From Torymus aiolomorphi (lineage: Eukaryota; Arthropoda; Insecta; Hymenoptera; Torymidae), in the NCBI GenBank assembly GCA_036365515.1, contig CM070873.1:46295511-46359510 (forward strand): a stretch of DNA of 64,000 nucleotides, written 5' to 3'. A program made the position numbers and the translations under genes. Below, piece after piece: positions 1 through 12,270 of the stretch. How positions within the stretch are numbered: position 1 is the first letter of the stretch; each line of letters opens with the position of its first letter. The notes under the pieces were generated by a model, which was not told the origin of the DNA, ran no database searches, and saw only the letters and a list, made by a program, of their open reading frames with translations.

Positions 1-1663
1 TTAGCAACGCAATGATAAGATTGGAAGATGCTTTTGCGGTTTTCTACCGCGCCGATTAGCTTGACACAGGGCTGCTGTTGGCTCCGCTGAACAAGAGTCG
101 GAATGGATGCGGGTACGCAGGGTTTTGATAGAGCTGGATGAGAGGAGGAACTTTTTCAGGCCTGACTGATGAGGGACGATCACTTTTTACGCATATCTAC
201 CGACAAGACTGAGATAATATTGATTGGAATGAATTGGGTTGCGGAAAAAATAGGATCAGTCGATGTTATGGATTATTTGAAAGTGTAGATTAGGGGCCAA
301 TAATGAGTATGCGCTGTATAAATACTTATTACCGGTTCACAAATAACTTTAACTATAAATTATTTAAAATAAAATATGCATGAGATTGGAGGGAAGACAT
401 TAATAAGAAACATGATTAAAGTAATTTTAATCTGGAAAACTTTCATTCTTGTTAAAGTGGGAAGCTTTACAAAAGTAAACTTCTATTCATTTCAATATTA
501 AGCGTTTCATAAAATCTTGACCTACACTACTTAATTAAGATTTTTAATTATCATCAAAAACTCCGAATGTTCTTTCACTATTCCTAAGTTTAACAGTTTA
601 AAAATTCTAGTAAATCACCTGCTGAAATTGTATTATTACTGCGAAATTCATGAAAAAGTGTTATAAATTACGAAGCATTTGTCCACGTCTTTTTGTTCCG
701 GAAAATTAAAAAAAAAATTTTTTCCAGCTCAAACATTATTTTAACACAATGTAGCGCTGCTAAAAAGTACAAGAGGTTTTATCTTTTGTTTTATTATTTT
801 CGATATCGAATTCCCTTCACGAGTTTTATTGAAATCCTCAGGACCCGTATATCCTAATCGCCGACCCTGTAAATCGGAAGGCTCGTGTGCATCCAGGCTG
901 TCGGGTAATAAATATTCAGGGGATGTAGCCGGTACACACGGCATTACCAATGTTCTTTGAGCTTGTAGATTCGAGCGTTTAACGATGGAAGCATGTCGCT
1001 GGCGGTTTAGTGTCTTACAAGGGAGCGCTAGAGGCCCTTTGACTCGCCAATTCCGATCAGACAACGAGAAATTGCCCCTCGCAATGTCAGAGAAAATCCA
1101 CTTAATTCCTCAGCTTTGAAATTGCGTATTTCTAAGAAAAGAACTAAATACAATGTAACATTCGTAATTGACACAAGCATTCGTAATTGTATAACATAAT
1201 ACATCTTTCACTAATAACCCAGGCTCCAAAGAGAAAAAAGTGGTATGCGCTAGAGATTAGATCATCATATTTCCATATATTTATATTACGGGTATAGTAA
1301 AAGACATGCCAAATATTCCATTACATTAAGATGTTGAGATATCTGATGCCCAAAATTTTCAAAATATCTTTAACTGCAAAGTTTAATGATCCTTTTATTA
1401 AATTTGACAGCAACACAATCTAGAACTGCTTATCACCTGATAGATGGATGATTCTTCTACTATTTCTTTTCTCCGAGCTACATGCATATAGTTCTTGAAA
1501 CTAAAATGCATTAATTTTGTTTTAATATTGTCGGAATTAAATCTCCAAGACATAATCCCTACGAAAATAATACGAAATGGGTTTTCAAGGAACAAGCAGT
1601 TCTAAATTATTTTACTAACTGAATTGATATAAAAAATTATTGAACCTTTTTTTAAGATATTTT

Positions 1664-1732
1664 GGCTAGGAATAGAACCCCGGGTCCTTCCGTTTTCGCG
1701 ACGGCTGCTCGCCCAGCTGAGCTACCGACGGC
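1664..1732 (-). repeat. tRNA-like element (SINE head or tRNA pseudogene)
   Basis: Read on the minus strand the segment has a good Pol III box A (TAGCTCAGCTGGGCGAGC, with a D-arm pairing GCTC/GAGC) and a box B-like GGTTCTATTCC at the usual spacing. The acceptor stem does not pair (CCGTCGG against CCTAGCC), the T-stem has a mismatch, and the base before the would-be anticodon is not U, so this is not a working tRNA. A tRNA-derived SINE head or a decayed tRNA copy fits best. The body of such a SINE would extend toward lower coordinates, but I cannot define its end. Confidence 0.55.
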
Positions 1733-2770
1733 TAAGTGCTTCTTTCGTCGAATTCCACTCGATCCGCCTCGACACAGCATGCATTCTTCACACACGCGTG
1801 ACAATGTCTAAAAAGTCTTATGTATGAGATAGTAATTCTTATACAAAGAAAGAAAGTTTTGATGAAACGATAAATTAATATTTCGAAATTGTCAAAATAG
1901 CACGTTTTTAACTTCCGCCGACGAAATTAATACCATATTGATGAAATTTACTGAGACACACTGTCAAGCTTAACCTGCTGAAGCATATTAAAGTGTATTT
2001 AGAAACGATAGAGTAGATACCTAATTGAGCCAAGGCTTTTGTCTAGTTTTGACAAGTTCTGCTGCGATACTGGAAGCGCTCCAAACCACATAAGCAAACT
2101 ATGCTCTGCGCCTTTCAGTCTATCGATTCACCGTATAATCTAATAAAGTTCATAAACAGTGGCTTAAGTCTAACGTTAAGTACCAATTACGAATGTTAAT
2201 TGTACGTAATGAATGAAGCTTGCAAGATAAGAAATATCCATTTAGATTCAAGGTTCATTACTTCTATTTTATAGTTTTGCTTTTTAAGATACCTTTTCTT
2301 ATTCCCTACATGTACATGATTATCTATTAAAATATTTTCAACTTTTTAAATAAACTAATTTAATCTAAACGTATTGCACCCAAGGTAAAAGTACCAATTA
2401 TTGGCCATCATAAGAGCTTAGAGTTAGATACTGTAAGAGTTAGACGTGTAAAAACACTATTAAATATAAAATAACGAATATATAATTGGAAAATTGGTTT
2501 AAAAATTATCAGAAAATATTGTAAAAGCATTGTAATTGCATATTTATAATAGTATTCAGCACAAATAGATTAAATAACGACGAGTATCAATGCTCTAGTA
2601 ATTGGCCACAATAGGAAAAAACTGATCCTAGTGTCCCGAAATTTCGCTCCAATATTTGGCCCTACTACTTACAATACAGTATAAAATCTTTCTTGATTTA
2701 AAATATACGGAAAATTTTTACTTGTCAACTTACATAAACTGTTTTCAACGAAAAAACGTTCGTGGTAGAG

Positions 2771-3187
2771 GTAATTAGTGGGTAGACGGACATCTAACGA
2801 AATAAAATTGTTTATTCAGTCGACGTTTTGGAAGTTTAAAACATATACTCCCCTCTTCAGGGCTACAACCAAGTATGTCATAAAATATAAGAACGTATAC
2901 ATTAAGTAAATAAACAAATTAAGTACGGCATAACTAACGAACATTACCAACATTTTTAGCAATAATCACATAGGTTCGGTCCAAAACACATTAATATTAA
3001 CAGTCACTGAGCCAATTGCATCAAACGCTGAGAAAGTAAGGAAGTTAAATATTCGTCAAAAATGAATAAAATATTTAGAAGTCGGAAAAGATTTAAGCCC
3101 TGAAGAGGGGAATATGTTTTAAACTCCCGAAACGTCAGCTGAATAAACAATTTTGGTTCGTTGGATTTCCGTCTACACACTAATTAC
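2771..3187. mobile_element. fold-back MITE with terminal GTAATTAGTG and two hammerhead-like motifs
   Basis: The left arm (from 2771) and the reverse complement of the right arm (ending 3187) both read GTAATTAGTG, then GTAGACGGA, then about 70 further matching bases including TTTAAAACATAT. The arms are about 95 bp and the loop about 230 bp. Each arm carries CTGAAGAGGGG followed about 20 bases later by GAAACGTC or AAAACGTC (right copy 3100-3136 on plus, left copy 2822-2860 on minus). That arrangement resembles a hammerhead ribozyme core. There is no open frame, so it is non-autonomous. No clear target-site duplication was seen. Confidence 0.8.
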
Positions 3188-4669
3188 ATAAACTATTGTT
3201 TATAATTTGTATTTAAACATGCAATGCAACAATGTTATTCATAATACACAAATACATATATACACAAATACATATTACTTGAATATATAGATGTTAACCT
3301 AATTTTTCGACGTATTTGAAATTCTGATCGTTCATAATGAATGAAATATTAACTTAAAGTTTCTAATTTTGGGTTAGAATTTGTCGGAGTGCAGGCTTTA
3401 ATGGTGACTGCAAGAATGAACAGTGAAGAGATACAGTATTATTATCATTTTCTAAATGTATTACATAGCCAAATTCGGCTAAATCTCAAAATGGCAAAAA
3501 TCTTTCGTTCACTATGTACGTTTGGAATTTTAAGTACCTATTTTTCATGTACATGTGATCACTTCTTGGTCTAGGATTATCTTTAATCTTATGTGAAAAC
3601 ACCAGTAGCTGGCGACCCAAACAAACTGTCAACACAAGTTTTAATTTATCATCATGAAATACAAACTATAAAGCGCAATCCGATGTTAGTTACTAGAATC
3701 TATGTGTCTAGATTAGATTTAAAAAAAGAAAAAATGTATTTGTATTAAGGTAACTTCAAAAATATTCTATTCAGTGTATGTGGCTACTTATTGGGACAGG
3801 ATTTTTGAAGGCCAAGTATTGGTACTTCAGAAAAATATTTTATTTCTAACAAGCATTATTCACCACAAACGAGAAATTCTAATATTTTTTGTATAAATTT
3901 TTATATAAGTAAGTGTACGAAAGAAATCTCGATTAGCGCAATTTTAAATCTCTCTGTTACGAATGAAAAAGGAAGCTTTATCTCGTAAAATCCCCGAAGG
4001 CATTACAAATCTTGAAAACTAGAGGCTTAAGTAGATACCGTCCGAGATTGGTAAGACATACATTTAATGGCTAACGCTGTCGCTTCTACATATAATAGGG
4101 AAGCTTAAAACCGCGTCAAACAAAGCTACTTTTCTGGTATAACTAGTGTTCGCTGGTAAAAAAGAATTTAATGCAACGCGTATGCATTATGAAAAGCTTT
4201 CATTCGTTCTTGAACAAACTCGACGTCTAGTGATGAAACGCATAAAAGAACTCAACTGATTTTATTTCATAAAGTATAATTTATAAAGATGAAACGTAAA
4301 AAATGTCGTTAATAAATATTAATGATAGCTGTCTTTGAATGACTTTATAGAAAAATAGAAAAGAAGCTACAAATTACTTTGCAAATTATAGAGATAAACT
4401 ATCCAAGCAGCTGAAAGCCGACATCAATGAATCATGCCTCGTAAAGCCCTTTAAACTGCTTAACAGCGCTATCGCTTAAAATCACCCGACCAATAATTTA
4501 GCCGATGATTAGCGGATTTCTTTTTTTATAATTGTAGCACGAGCTAGCAGCGAGATGTTCCGCCGCTCCCCGCGCGCCTAGGCATCGTAAACACGAAGTA
4601 TTGATAAACGATAGGTTACCCGCGTGACGCGAGAATGATGATGTAGCCTGCCGTGTCGCGCAGAGGGTG

Positions 4670-4673
<4 letters not shown>

Positions 4674-4728
<55 letters not shown>
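4674..4728 (+). repeat. (GA)n microsatellite ending in a G run
   Basis: About 24 perfect GA units are followed by a run of eight or nine G. The tract reads as (CU)n in the tomosyn pre-mRNA. Leucine/serine-rich open frames over it are artefacts of the repeat. Confidence 0.97.
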
Positions 4729-5140
4729 TGCAAGCAGGTTAATCGAATTTTCTCCTTCCTTTCAGCGCTTTTTTTCGGAGCGCCTGCTTTGAATCGCGCG
4801 GGATTGCCGATTTCCACGTTGCGATAGGTTAGGTACATTATCGCGGCCGAGCTCTAGGGTCGTGTAGATTTCTCCCCCGTCCATGCTGCTTTGCTCTTGC
4901 CACGCGAAGAATCCCAGTAATGAGGTGGAATATTTTTTACTGTCGTGAATTTGACTAGGTGATTAATGGTTCGCCACACGCCCTTTCGGTTTGTGGCCGT
5001 CAAAGAAAAATGAAAGCTTTTCGTTTTTTTTTTTTTAAAGCAAAGAGCCTTTCGACGGATGCTTGGTTGTGTCGTACGCTCGAATATCGAACGCTTTTCC
5101 TTAGTTATCAATGTCCAAGTATTTGAGATACTGAGTTGTA

Positions 5141-5728
5141 CACTGAGAGAAGAATATTATTACTGTTAACATATTTATCTATTTGAAATACAACTATTTG
5201 ACATGTTTAAGGATAAAATGTGATATTGTAATAGTTACAATATCTATATTAACTAATAACATATTCAGATTTGAAAGTAGCTGATGGTAGAAGTTTTTGT
5301 AAATTGTATTTTTTTAATCTAATAGCCAATTTTCTACCAGGACGATGTTGTTAAAGGTTTGAAATAAAAACTCCATTTAGTTTTTTACTCCAACGTTTCG
5401 GACATTTTTATTGTTTATGTCCCTCATAAGGATAAACAATAAAAAGGTCCGGAACGTTGGAGTAAAAAAATAAATTATGTTTTTATTTCAAACGATTTGT
5501 TATAAAACAACATCATCCTGGTAAAAAATTGGCCATTAGATTCAAAAACTACTATAATAAGCATATTGTAACTATTACAATATCAATGTTCTCAGGTAAC
5601 ATATTGAAATTGTTTAACTGTTAATATGGCATTATAACTGTTACAATGCCTATATTTGTCATATTTAAACATACGCATGTTAACAGTTACTATGCCATAT
5701 TAACAGTAAACAAATCCTTTTCTCAGTG
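5141..5728. mobile_element. TA-flanked MITE, termini CACTGAGAGAA
   Basis: The left end CACTGAGAGAAGAATATTA is matched by the inverted right end (CACTGAGAAAAGGAT). Both ends are flanked by TA (5139-5140 and 5729-5730), as expected for a Tc1/mariner-type target duplication. The subterminal arms contain repeated TACTGTTAAYAT and TTGTAAYAGTTACAATAT motifs in both orientations. No coding capacity remains. A separate fold-back element (5316-5542) sits in its middle. The termini resemble those at 43610-44394. Confidence 0.75.
5316..5542. mobile_element. 227-bp fold-back element nested in the 5141-5728 MITE
   Basis: The arms start AATCTAATAGCCAATTTT on the left and AATCTAATGGCCAATTTT on the right (inverted), continue through CAGGAYGATGTTGTT, and meet near 5429. 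The whole unit is close to a full-length palindrome. Around the centre, on the minus strand, CTTATGAG is followed by a perfect six-base stem (GGACAT/ATGTCC) and GAAACGTT (5392-5430), a hammerhead-like layout with one core base changed. Confidence 0.75.
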
Positions 5729-6782
5729 TATGGTATAACTATACATATTTTAAAAGTACGATGAAAAAGACTAAAACTTTTACCAATATTTAATTGAAGA
5801 TAATACACGCCAAACTCTTGATGGAAATGTATATATTATATACAGCATAAATGGTGAACTTTCTGAATTAAAAATTCGAGGCAATACTTCCAGTGAATGA
5901 ATTACCTCTGGAAATCAAAGTTCTCTATTGAAGAGAAATTTTTCCCTGTAACATCTAACTATGGCAAAAAAGTATTTTCTTTTAACAAACTTGCTTTCAA
6001 TGAATCAATTTATTAATGATTTTGTTTTAAATTGCTCTTTTCATCAATTTTGAACAACATATTTGATTGAATGTATATTTAATGTTTGATTATATTTATT
6101 ATTAGAATAAATGATTTTATTAACATGAAGATTTTTGTCCTAAAAACTGATTCGAATATTCTTTACAGGAAACTGTTTAAAAAGTTTATTAATCCAAAGC
6201 TACTTCTTCCATTTTTTTTAGATTCCGTAAATTTAATCATTCTTAATTTCAACCGGCGTCGACAAACGTTTGCAGCGAAAACATCCAAAGAAAATCAAGA
6301 CTTTTGCAGGCGCATGAGAAACGCGGACTGCGAGTCTCGCGTGAAAAAGGGCGTTATCTTCCTTCTCCCGCCTCCCCCTCCTCCGAGCAGGTAACAAATT
6401 GTACGGATATACCCGGTAGAACCCAGCTACTAGCGCGCCCCTCCTCCGTAGGATTTACGTAAGTTCTCGGCGCGCCGCGCAGCCCCCCCTGAGGGCGAGT
6501 CGAATAATGCATGGAAGACGTGTGCTTCATCGAAATTTATAACATTTCGTTACGCCGCGCCGTGTCGTTTTAAACTCGGGCAAATCAATGGGGATTCATG
6601 CGGACTGGATTGAACGTGAATTTTTCATGCAATTAATTATAAAAACTCTTGCGAGACTCGGTCATCCTACGCTCTCTCCCTGTGAATGTTTTATCGGGTG
6701 AAGGGTCGCTGGAGGAGAGGAGCCGTGGACATTTTCGACGTAGTCCATTGTCACGGGCTAAAACTTGCAGATTACAACCTAC

Positions 6783-6846
6783 CTTGCTTAGGTCCAAAGG
6801 ATTATCACTTAAGTGAACAACCGCGCCAGGATGCGTCTTCCTCGAC
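6783..6846 (-). CDS. Tomosyn: tomosyn coding exon (SRKTHPGAVVHLSDNPLDLSK)
   Basis: This 64-bp internal exon gives the last base of a split valine codon plus 21 codons containing KTHPGAVVHLSDNP, a highly conserved block of the tomosyn/STXBP5 beta-propeller. The acceptor is TTCGCAG|GTCGAGG and the donor is AAG|GTAGGT, both read on minus. Entry phase 2 matches the preceding exon (GT|GTGAGT) and exit is phase 0. Tomosyn is a WD40-repeat protein of the Lgl family that binds syntaxin and SNAP-25 through a C-terminal R-SNARE motif and restrains vesicle priming at release sites; this exon belongs to the N-terminal propeller, not the SNARE part. No stop or frameshift is present. The identification is firm from family sequence knowledge. 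Confidence 0.93.
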
Positions 6847-8594
6847 CTGCGAACCCACAACACGGTACATTCATTAGCTTGTGTACACGCAAGACACTTG
6901 ATATATTAGTTCGTATTTGTGCAGCGAGATAGACGAGATTTCGCTGGCAAAACAGAGCATCAATCGTAGAGTAAAGACGTGCAGGCGTGTTTGATAATTA
7001 TAAAGTCAATGTATACTATATGTACAAAAGCAAAATAATGTTTATTTGTGCCACTTTGAATGATATTTTTACATTTATTACCCATTTTTACTTATTTTAT
7101 ATACAAACGGTTAAACAAATTGCAGCTCTGACATACATAGCAAAAAATCGATATATAGTTTTAATAGCAGTTCATGCATTTATATATAATAAGCTACCAA
7201 AATTTACTACATAATAGAAACCAGCACATCATTAAAAGTAATGTAGAAGATAAGACATAATCACTCTTTCCACAGGTATACGACACAAGGACACTCAACT
7301 ATCATCTGATGCAATCAAAAACAGAACTAATTTAGGCAAATATGGTGCACTAATTGAGCCCTCATCAATCATTTCTATATCTTGGAATCTTTAAGAGCTA
7401 ACTACCTATATTTAATATCACACAGAAAAAATTGTTAGGAATACTGGTATTAGCGTTCAATGGCTTGTGAACGATTAGTGCATTTCAATCGTATTAAGCA
7501 GTCAAAGAAACCCTACCCAGTAAACTATACATTCATTGAATCCAGTTTTCCGCCCACTTGTCAATAAAATGCTATCATATATGATATCACAAATGAACGT
7601 AAAACTATAACGTTAAATAAAAGTAAGTAAAATAAAACTAATAATTATAATAAAAAACTACAAAATATTCGCGTGAGAATTAATATGAGGGCAGTTTATC
7701 ACGGATTTTTTTAATTTCCAAAAATAGCACTAATTTATTAGAAGATTAAGTGTTAAGGACTCTCGGTGACATGAGGTTTCGAAAGTACCCTCAAGATAAA
7801 TCTGTCTATTCAGCCCTCTTTGTAAATGCTTATCTTGACGTACAAGCTCAATGTATAAAATAAAAAAACTTGCTTGTCACGGAGTAAAATTATGCAAGTT
7901 CTATAGCAAGTAATTTGTATTAGTCGGAAATAAGCGCCTCCTGTAGCCTAATCTAAACTCATATCTTACAAAGTCAGCTTTTCGTCACTCTATATATTGA
8001 CTTTGATATAAACCTCCTTTTATATGAGCTTTCGAAAAATAATATAAAATATGACTGATTAAAATTTTGCATTTTTCAATCATCAATAAAAATAAAAACA
8101 AAAAAAATTAGTTCACTTCATTATCGTTATACAAAGAGAATAAAGAAATATGTTATTCGCTAAAACATTTCCATACATTTGAACAAAGGCAAAAGAAGAC
8201 AGTCCAGTATAATGAAAATCGATTTTTCTCCCAGTCGCGACTTTTTACAAATTTACAGTACACTGCCAGCGTTTAAAAAATCACAGACACGCGTTCGCCG
8301 AGCAGATAAAGTAAAACAAATGCACGCGTTTCAATCTCGATAACTGGAGGGTTTTACCGCGCCACCACGGTACATTTTTTCTCTGCCAGCCACTTCATTC
8401 TCTCGAAACACTCGCGCTCACATACATACACGCGATGATTCTGTATTTGTACATACACGGCACAGCATTTTAACTCGTGCACGGAATTTAAAAAAAGGAG
8501 AATAAGGGATAAAAAAAGCGAACAGGAGCATTGCACATGATCAGCACTATAACGGCTTTGTGCCGTTCGCGTATTGAACATCGAGAAAGGGCCG

Positions 8595-8602
8595 AAGAGA
8601 GA

Positions 8603-8636
<34 letters not shown>
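8595..8636 (+). repeat. (GA)n microsatellite
   Basis: About 20 GA units with one extra G lie in a locally GC-rich stretch. They produce a long serine/leucine-rich open frame on minus (8354-9064) that has no family resemblance and is rejected as a gene. Confidence 0.95.
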
Positions 8637-8638
<2 letters not shown>

Positions 8639-10129
8639 GCTCGTCCGTAAACTCTCGTGTGCATGGATGGCTCTCGAGAGAAAATAACTTTTCGCGCGAT
8701 TCATCTCTCGGTTAAATAGAAAATTTTGCGCCATATACCCACGCCATTCGGGATTATTGCGTCCACGCGAATGCGCGCAGGTATTATTAATTCGGAATCG
8801 CCGCAAACTCGGCCGCGGATGATCCGACGCCTGCATTATTTTGCGACACTCGTATAGTTCGGGATTATGGAATTTAGGATTTGCGTGAATGTTTGAAGAC
8901 GCGAAGAGGTTGGCATCAATTTGCGGATAGACAATATCGACGCCGAGATTTTTAGCCGCACGTCGGAGTGGGATGTGTATCGAATGAACTTTTTTGTCCG
9001 TTTTTCGCTCTCGGCGACTATTTTTAGTGAAGCCAAAGTGCGCGTGGAATTTAGGTTGAGCCATCGATCGGAAATATCGAAAATACGAGTGGTGAGGTAT
9101 AGCGACTGCAAAAAGTCTGGTATTATGAGGAAGGCCGATGTTGAGGATTTATTATAATAACAATAATGATATGCATTGTCTTTATAAGTATGATTATAAC
9201 GTTATAACTTTTGCCAAAGCTTTGCAATTTAGGATTTCTTTGGAAAGTTTTCGTGAATCTAAATAAGAAGGAAAAATGAAAATTAAATCGTTGCCATGTT
9301 TCATCAAATGCCGATGCATTACTCATGAACAATTTTATGGGTCGTATGCATGTAATATGGGAAATGCGAAACACTATACTCGTCAAGAGATTCCAATTTA
9401 AAACTTCTTTTCCTATTTATTATGTATAGTCTGTAATTGTACTTGAGTAATTTAAGAAAATAAATTTGTTGAATAATAACGATGAGGACGAATACCTTGA
9501 AATAAATCCTACTAATGCGTAAAGCAGATTACATCTTTGTGTGAAATCCCAAACTCAATATCTCCAATAAGACTTAAAAGGATTCCCTTCGAAAAATAGA
9601 ATCTATTTTTCTGGCTTTTCATTTATACGAATAGCAAAGCCAAGTTAGTAATTAGAGCTACTGTAATTCGGCAGATTATTTTGTGCACGACATAAACTAA
9701 TCCGTAAAGCTTAAAATGCACAGTGCCAGCTTACTTCGCTAAACTTTACGAATGTATATTAGATTTCTACATTTATTTATATTTTATTAATAAAATTTTC
9801 ATTACCTTACGAATATATATTTGTTTAATCAATTTTAAATCACAATTTTAAACTTACAAAACAAATATTTAATGTTTTTAGTTATAACAGTGATAGCCAA
9901 AGACATTTACAATATTATAATTAACTTTTAAAATTCTTTATAAACTCTTTTAAAAATCTATCTCGCAATATGCTGCATCATTAATATTCGGTAAATATTC
10001 ACAATGGACACGTAATTGAATTTTATAATGAATGCATAAAAATGAGTCGAACAACTAGACTGAAAACTAAATAAAGATATCAAATTTATGGTGAAAAACA
10101 AGCCGGAATTATTTTTAAGTATATTCAAC

Positions 10130-10540
10130 TTATGCAGAAATACTATTTGGCTTCAAGAAGAAAAGGATAACGATCAACGTGGTACAGAAGATGAAAAAAG
10201 AAGTTCAGAACTTGTGACCAAATCCTAATGGCTTCCTATTAGCTGTGGCACTAGATATAAAGAATACATTCAACTTAGCCAGTTGGAAACACATATTTCA
10301 ATCCTTATAAAGATACCATCCCACCTTCTGAAAATAGAGTAGCTATTTGGACTTGGAAGGCAAGCCTCTACTTACAGACAGAGCACGGTATTCTTCACGT
10401 AGAACTGTTACCTGGTATTGGATAAGGATCTAGAGAAGGTAGTACGTTCTAGAACTGCGAATATAATGCAATTCTTCGACTGAAGGAGCTACTCAGACTT
10501 ACCCATGTAGGGAAAAATATGTTCATGCCTTCTTGCTTCA
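10130..10540 (+). pseudogene. decayed non-LTR retrotransposon fragment (R1-clade-like reverse transcriptase)
   Basis: From 10239 the plus strand reads LAVALDIKNTFNLASWKHI, which matches the reverse transcriptase segment typically written ALDIKNAFNSASW in R1/I-group non-LTR elements. After a stop and frameshift near 10306, the next frame gives LIKIPSHLLKI, then another shift gives SYLDLEGKPLLTD, equivalent to the family's SYLxDRxLxY region. Farther on, TANIMQFFD resembles the LWNIxFD segment that follows the catalytic-palm approach. At least three frame changes or stops make it dead. Only a few hundred bases survive, with no endonuclease domain, 3' tail or target duplication visible. Confidence 0.6.
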
Positions 10541-11011
10541 GTAACATATCTGACAGATGAATTTTGCCATCTCTGCAGTTTGATTTGCAATTCAGTCGGT
10601 GCATCGAGGTATACTGGAGAGCAATAATTCATTTGCTTAATATCTTCAATAGTATTGTTTCCAAGAGGAGAGAGGTCAAAGGCACATTACCGATCCCAGC
10701 AGCGCTGGCGAGTCGAACCAAGTAGTGCGAGTAGGTTCAAAGAACTGCCTACCCTTGAGATTGATTTTCCGTAATGATTGTGGATGGGACTTATGTCCTT
10801 TTCGATGTAAGATTTGAATTTGTTCATTCTTTTACGGTAACAATATCCTTAGAGCTCAGCACAGAATATACAGCACAGAGAACAACACGCGGATCGACAA
10901 CCTAGACATCACAGGAATCACAATCTAGAAAACCAGAAATGACGGTACTGTCACTCTCTCCTCTCTGAACATTCTGTGCTGACTGTAGCATCAAATGTTT
11001 TTTGCTCAGCA

Positions 11012-11850
11012 TCAGTAATTCGCCGCATCCCTAGCAGTGTCTTTTATAGCGCCAAAATTATTATCTATAGTTTGTACTATGCTTTCAACACTGTCTAATT
11101 TGATTGTTATTATGTTAAGTTTTTTAAATAATTCATTTTCTTTGATAAGCAGAGAGGGAGCGAAAATTCTCCAGCAGGAATATTTGCTCATCACACTTTG
11201 CTTGACGCTCATGAGAGTCCAATGCAATGTCTTTAACTTGTCCACCGAGTGCTGGTTGGGCATAAAGTATTTTAAGAATTATGTCAAGATTTTGCACGCC
11301 AAGTAATTTGAAACCATGACTTTGTTCGGCGGTGATAGATTTAAGTACGCTTGACGTAGCAGCGGCAGCCGTTGTGTTTATCTTGTTGCTTTTTTGAAGT
11401 GTTTACCGATTTGGGATGTTATATTGCGGCTGATTGCTTGACTGGCTGCGATCCCCTGTGCAACAGTAAGCCCCTGTGCAGCAGCAGCAGCCCCATGTTC
11501 TGGCGTTAAAGCTAGCAGTGATGGATGCAGTTATAGAGACTGTTCACCCGAGCTCGTTTGCATGCTCTTCTGCATTCTTGCTCATACGGCCGTCAGTATT
11601 AACCAAAGAATTTTTAGCTTTGGTTGCAGTTTTTTATAGACAGATTAGGCACAAAAGGTGCTTGTTTTGTTGTACCTTTGCATATTTAATTTTGTGCATT
11701 ATGCTTCTTCATTTCCATCCGTGTTGCAGTGCCTGTCACGATCGGGAATTTTCACTGCATACTACACCATTCTGGTTCGGTGCCATTTCGACTACCGATG
11801 GTGGTGTAGTGCTGGTGTAGCTGCCACATCCATGCACTCCGATGCAGCAT
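11012..11850 (-). pseudogene. unidentified decayed coding-like stretch
   Basis: The base composition is less AT-rich than the flanks and the minus strand keeps open frames that read like real protein across at least two frame changes. There is an alanine/glutamine-rich part (contains AAAAAQGLTVAQG, near 11440-11490), then KHFKKA, then a part with SSVLKSITAEQSHGF and DIALDSHERQAKCDEQ (11160-11390) ending in a stop. A run of CAG/CTG triplets lies at 11479-11493. I do not recognise the family. Candidates include a transposon accessory protein, an old integrated viral gene or a bacterial transfer; none can be chosen from the sequence. Interruptions imply it is not functional. Confidence 0.35.
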
Positions 11851-12185
11851 AGCACAACATGACATGGAGTAGCAGTGATTCAATGACAAGAACGAGGATG
11901 TTGATTTCGCTGTTGCTTGTTATAGTTGTCATGAAGAGCGCGGCAGCGAGTCGATGGACAGCACAGAGCGACAATTGATCGTTGGCCATCGATAAAATTG
12001 GATGAGGGAGGACAACAGCTTCTGACCTCACCAACAGCCATGCACTTCGCTGAGTGATGCAAGCGCACCAAGCACACCACTCACAAAAGTACTTTATAAA
12101 AAGTGCATTTGCACATATATAAATTCAAAATTAGACGGACCTAGACGAGATACGTCCGTTGGGTTCACCGCGCCACTAACTCTGT

Positions 12186-12270
12186 GACACATACTGACAC
12201 ACCCACACCCCCCACCCCGATCCACACACACACATGCACAACACACACACGCACACACGCACACAAACAG
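12186..12270 (+). repeat. imperfect (CA)n tract
   Basis: ACAC units are interrupted by CCCC and ATGC and flanked by further CA-rich sequence. In the tomosyn transcript this reads (UG)n. It is far from the mapped exons. Confidence 0.95.

Larger units (their letters stand above)
1..6782 (-). other. tomosyn intron after the last visible exon (partial, at least 6.8 kb)
   Basis: This is the intron that follows the exon ending in SDNPLDLSK; its donor is AAG|GTAGGT read on the minus strand, ending at 6782. The acceptor and the next exon, expected to begin LLIGYE in this family, are not in the window. The sequence is mostly AT-rich, with a GC-richer patch at 741-1064 that has a 107-codon open frame I cannot assign. 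It holds a tRNA-like element (1664-1732), fold-back elements at 2771-3187 and 5141-5728, a GA/G tract at 4674-4728 and a GC-rich stretch at 6250-6600. Between these I see nothing recognisable. Confidence 0.8.

Noticed and set aside
1..183. 60-codon open frame at the window edge on minus
   Set aside because: It does not match the expected next tomosyn exon or any family I know, and no splice sites frame it convincingly.
8354..9064. 236-codon open frame on minus
   Set aside because: It runs through a GA/CT microsatellite, has serine/leucine repeats and no family resemblance; there is a competing frame on both strands. Not a gene.
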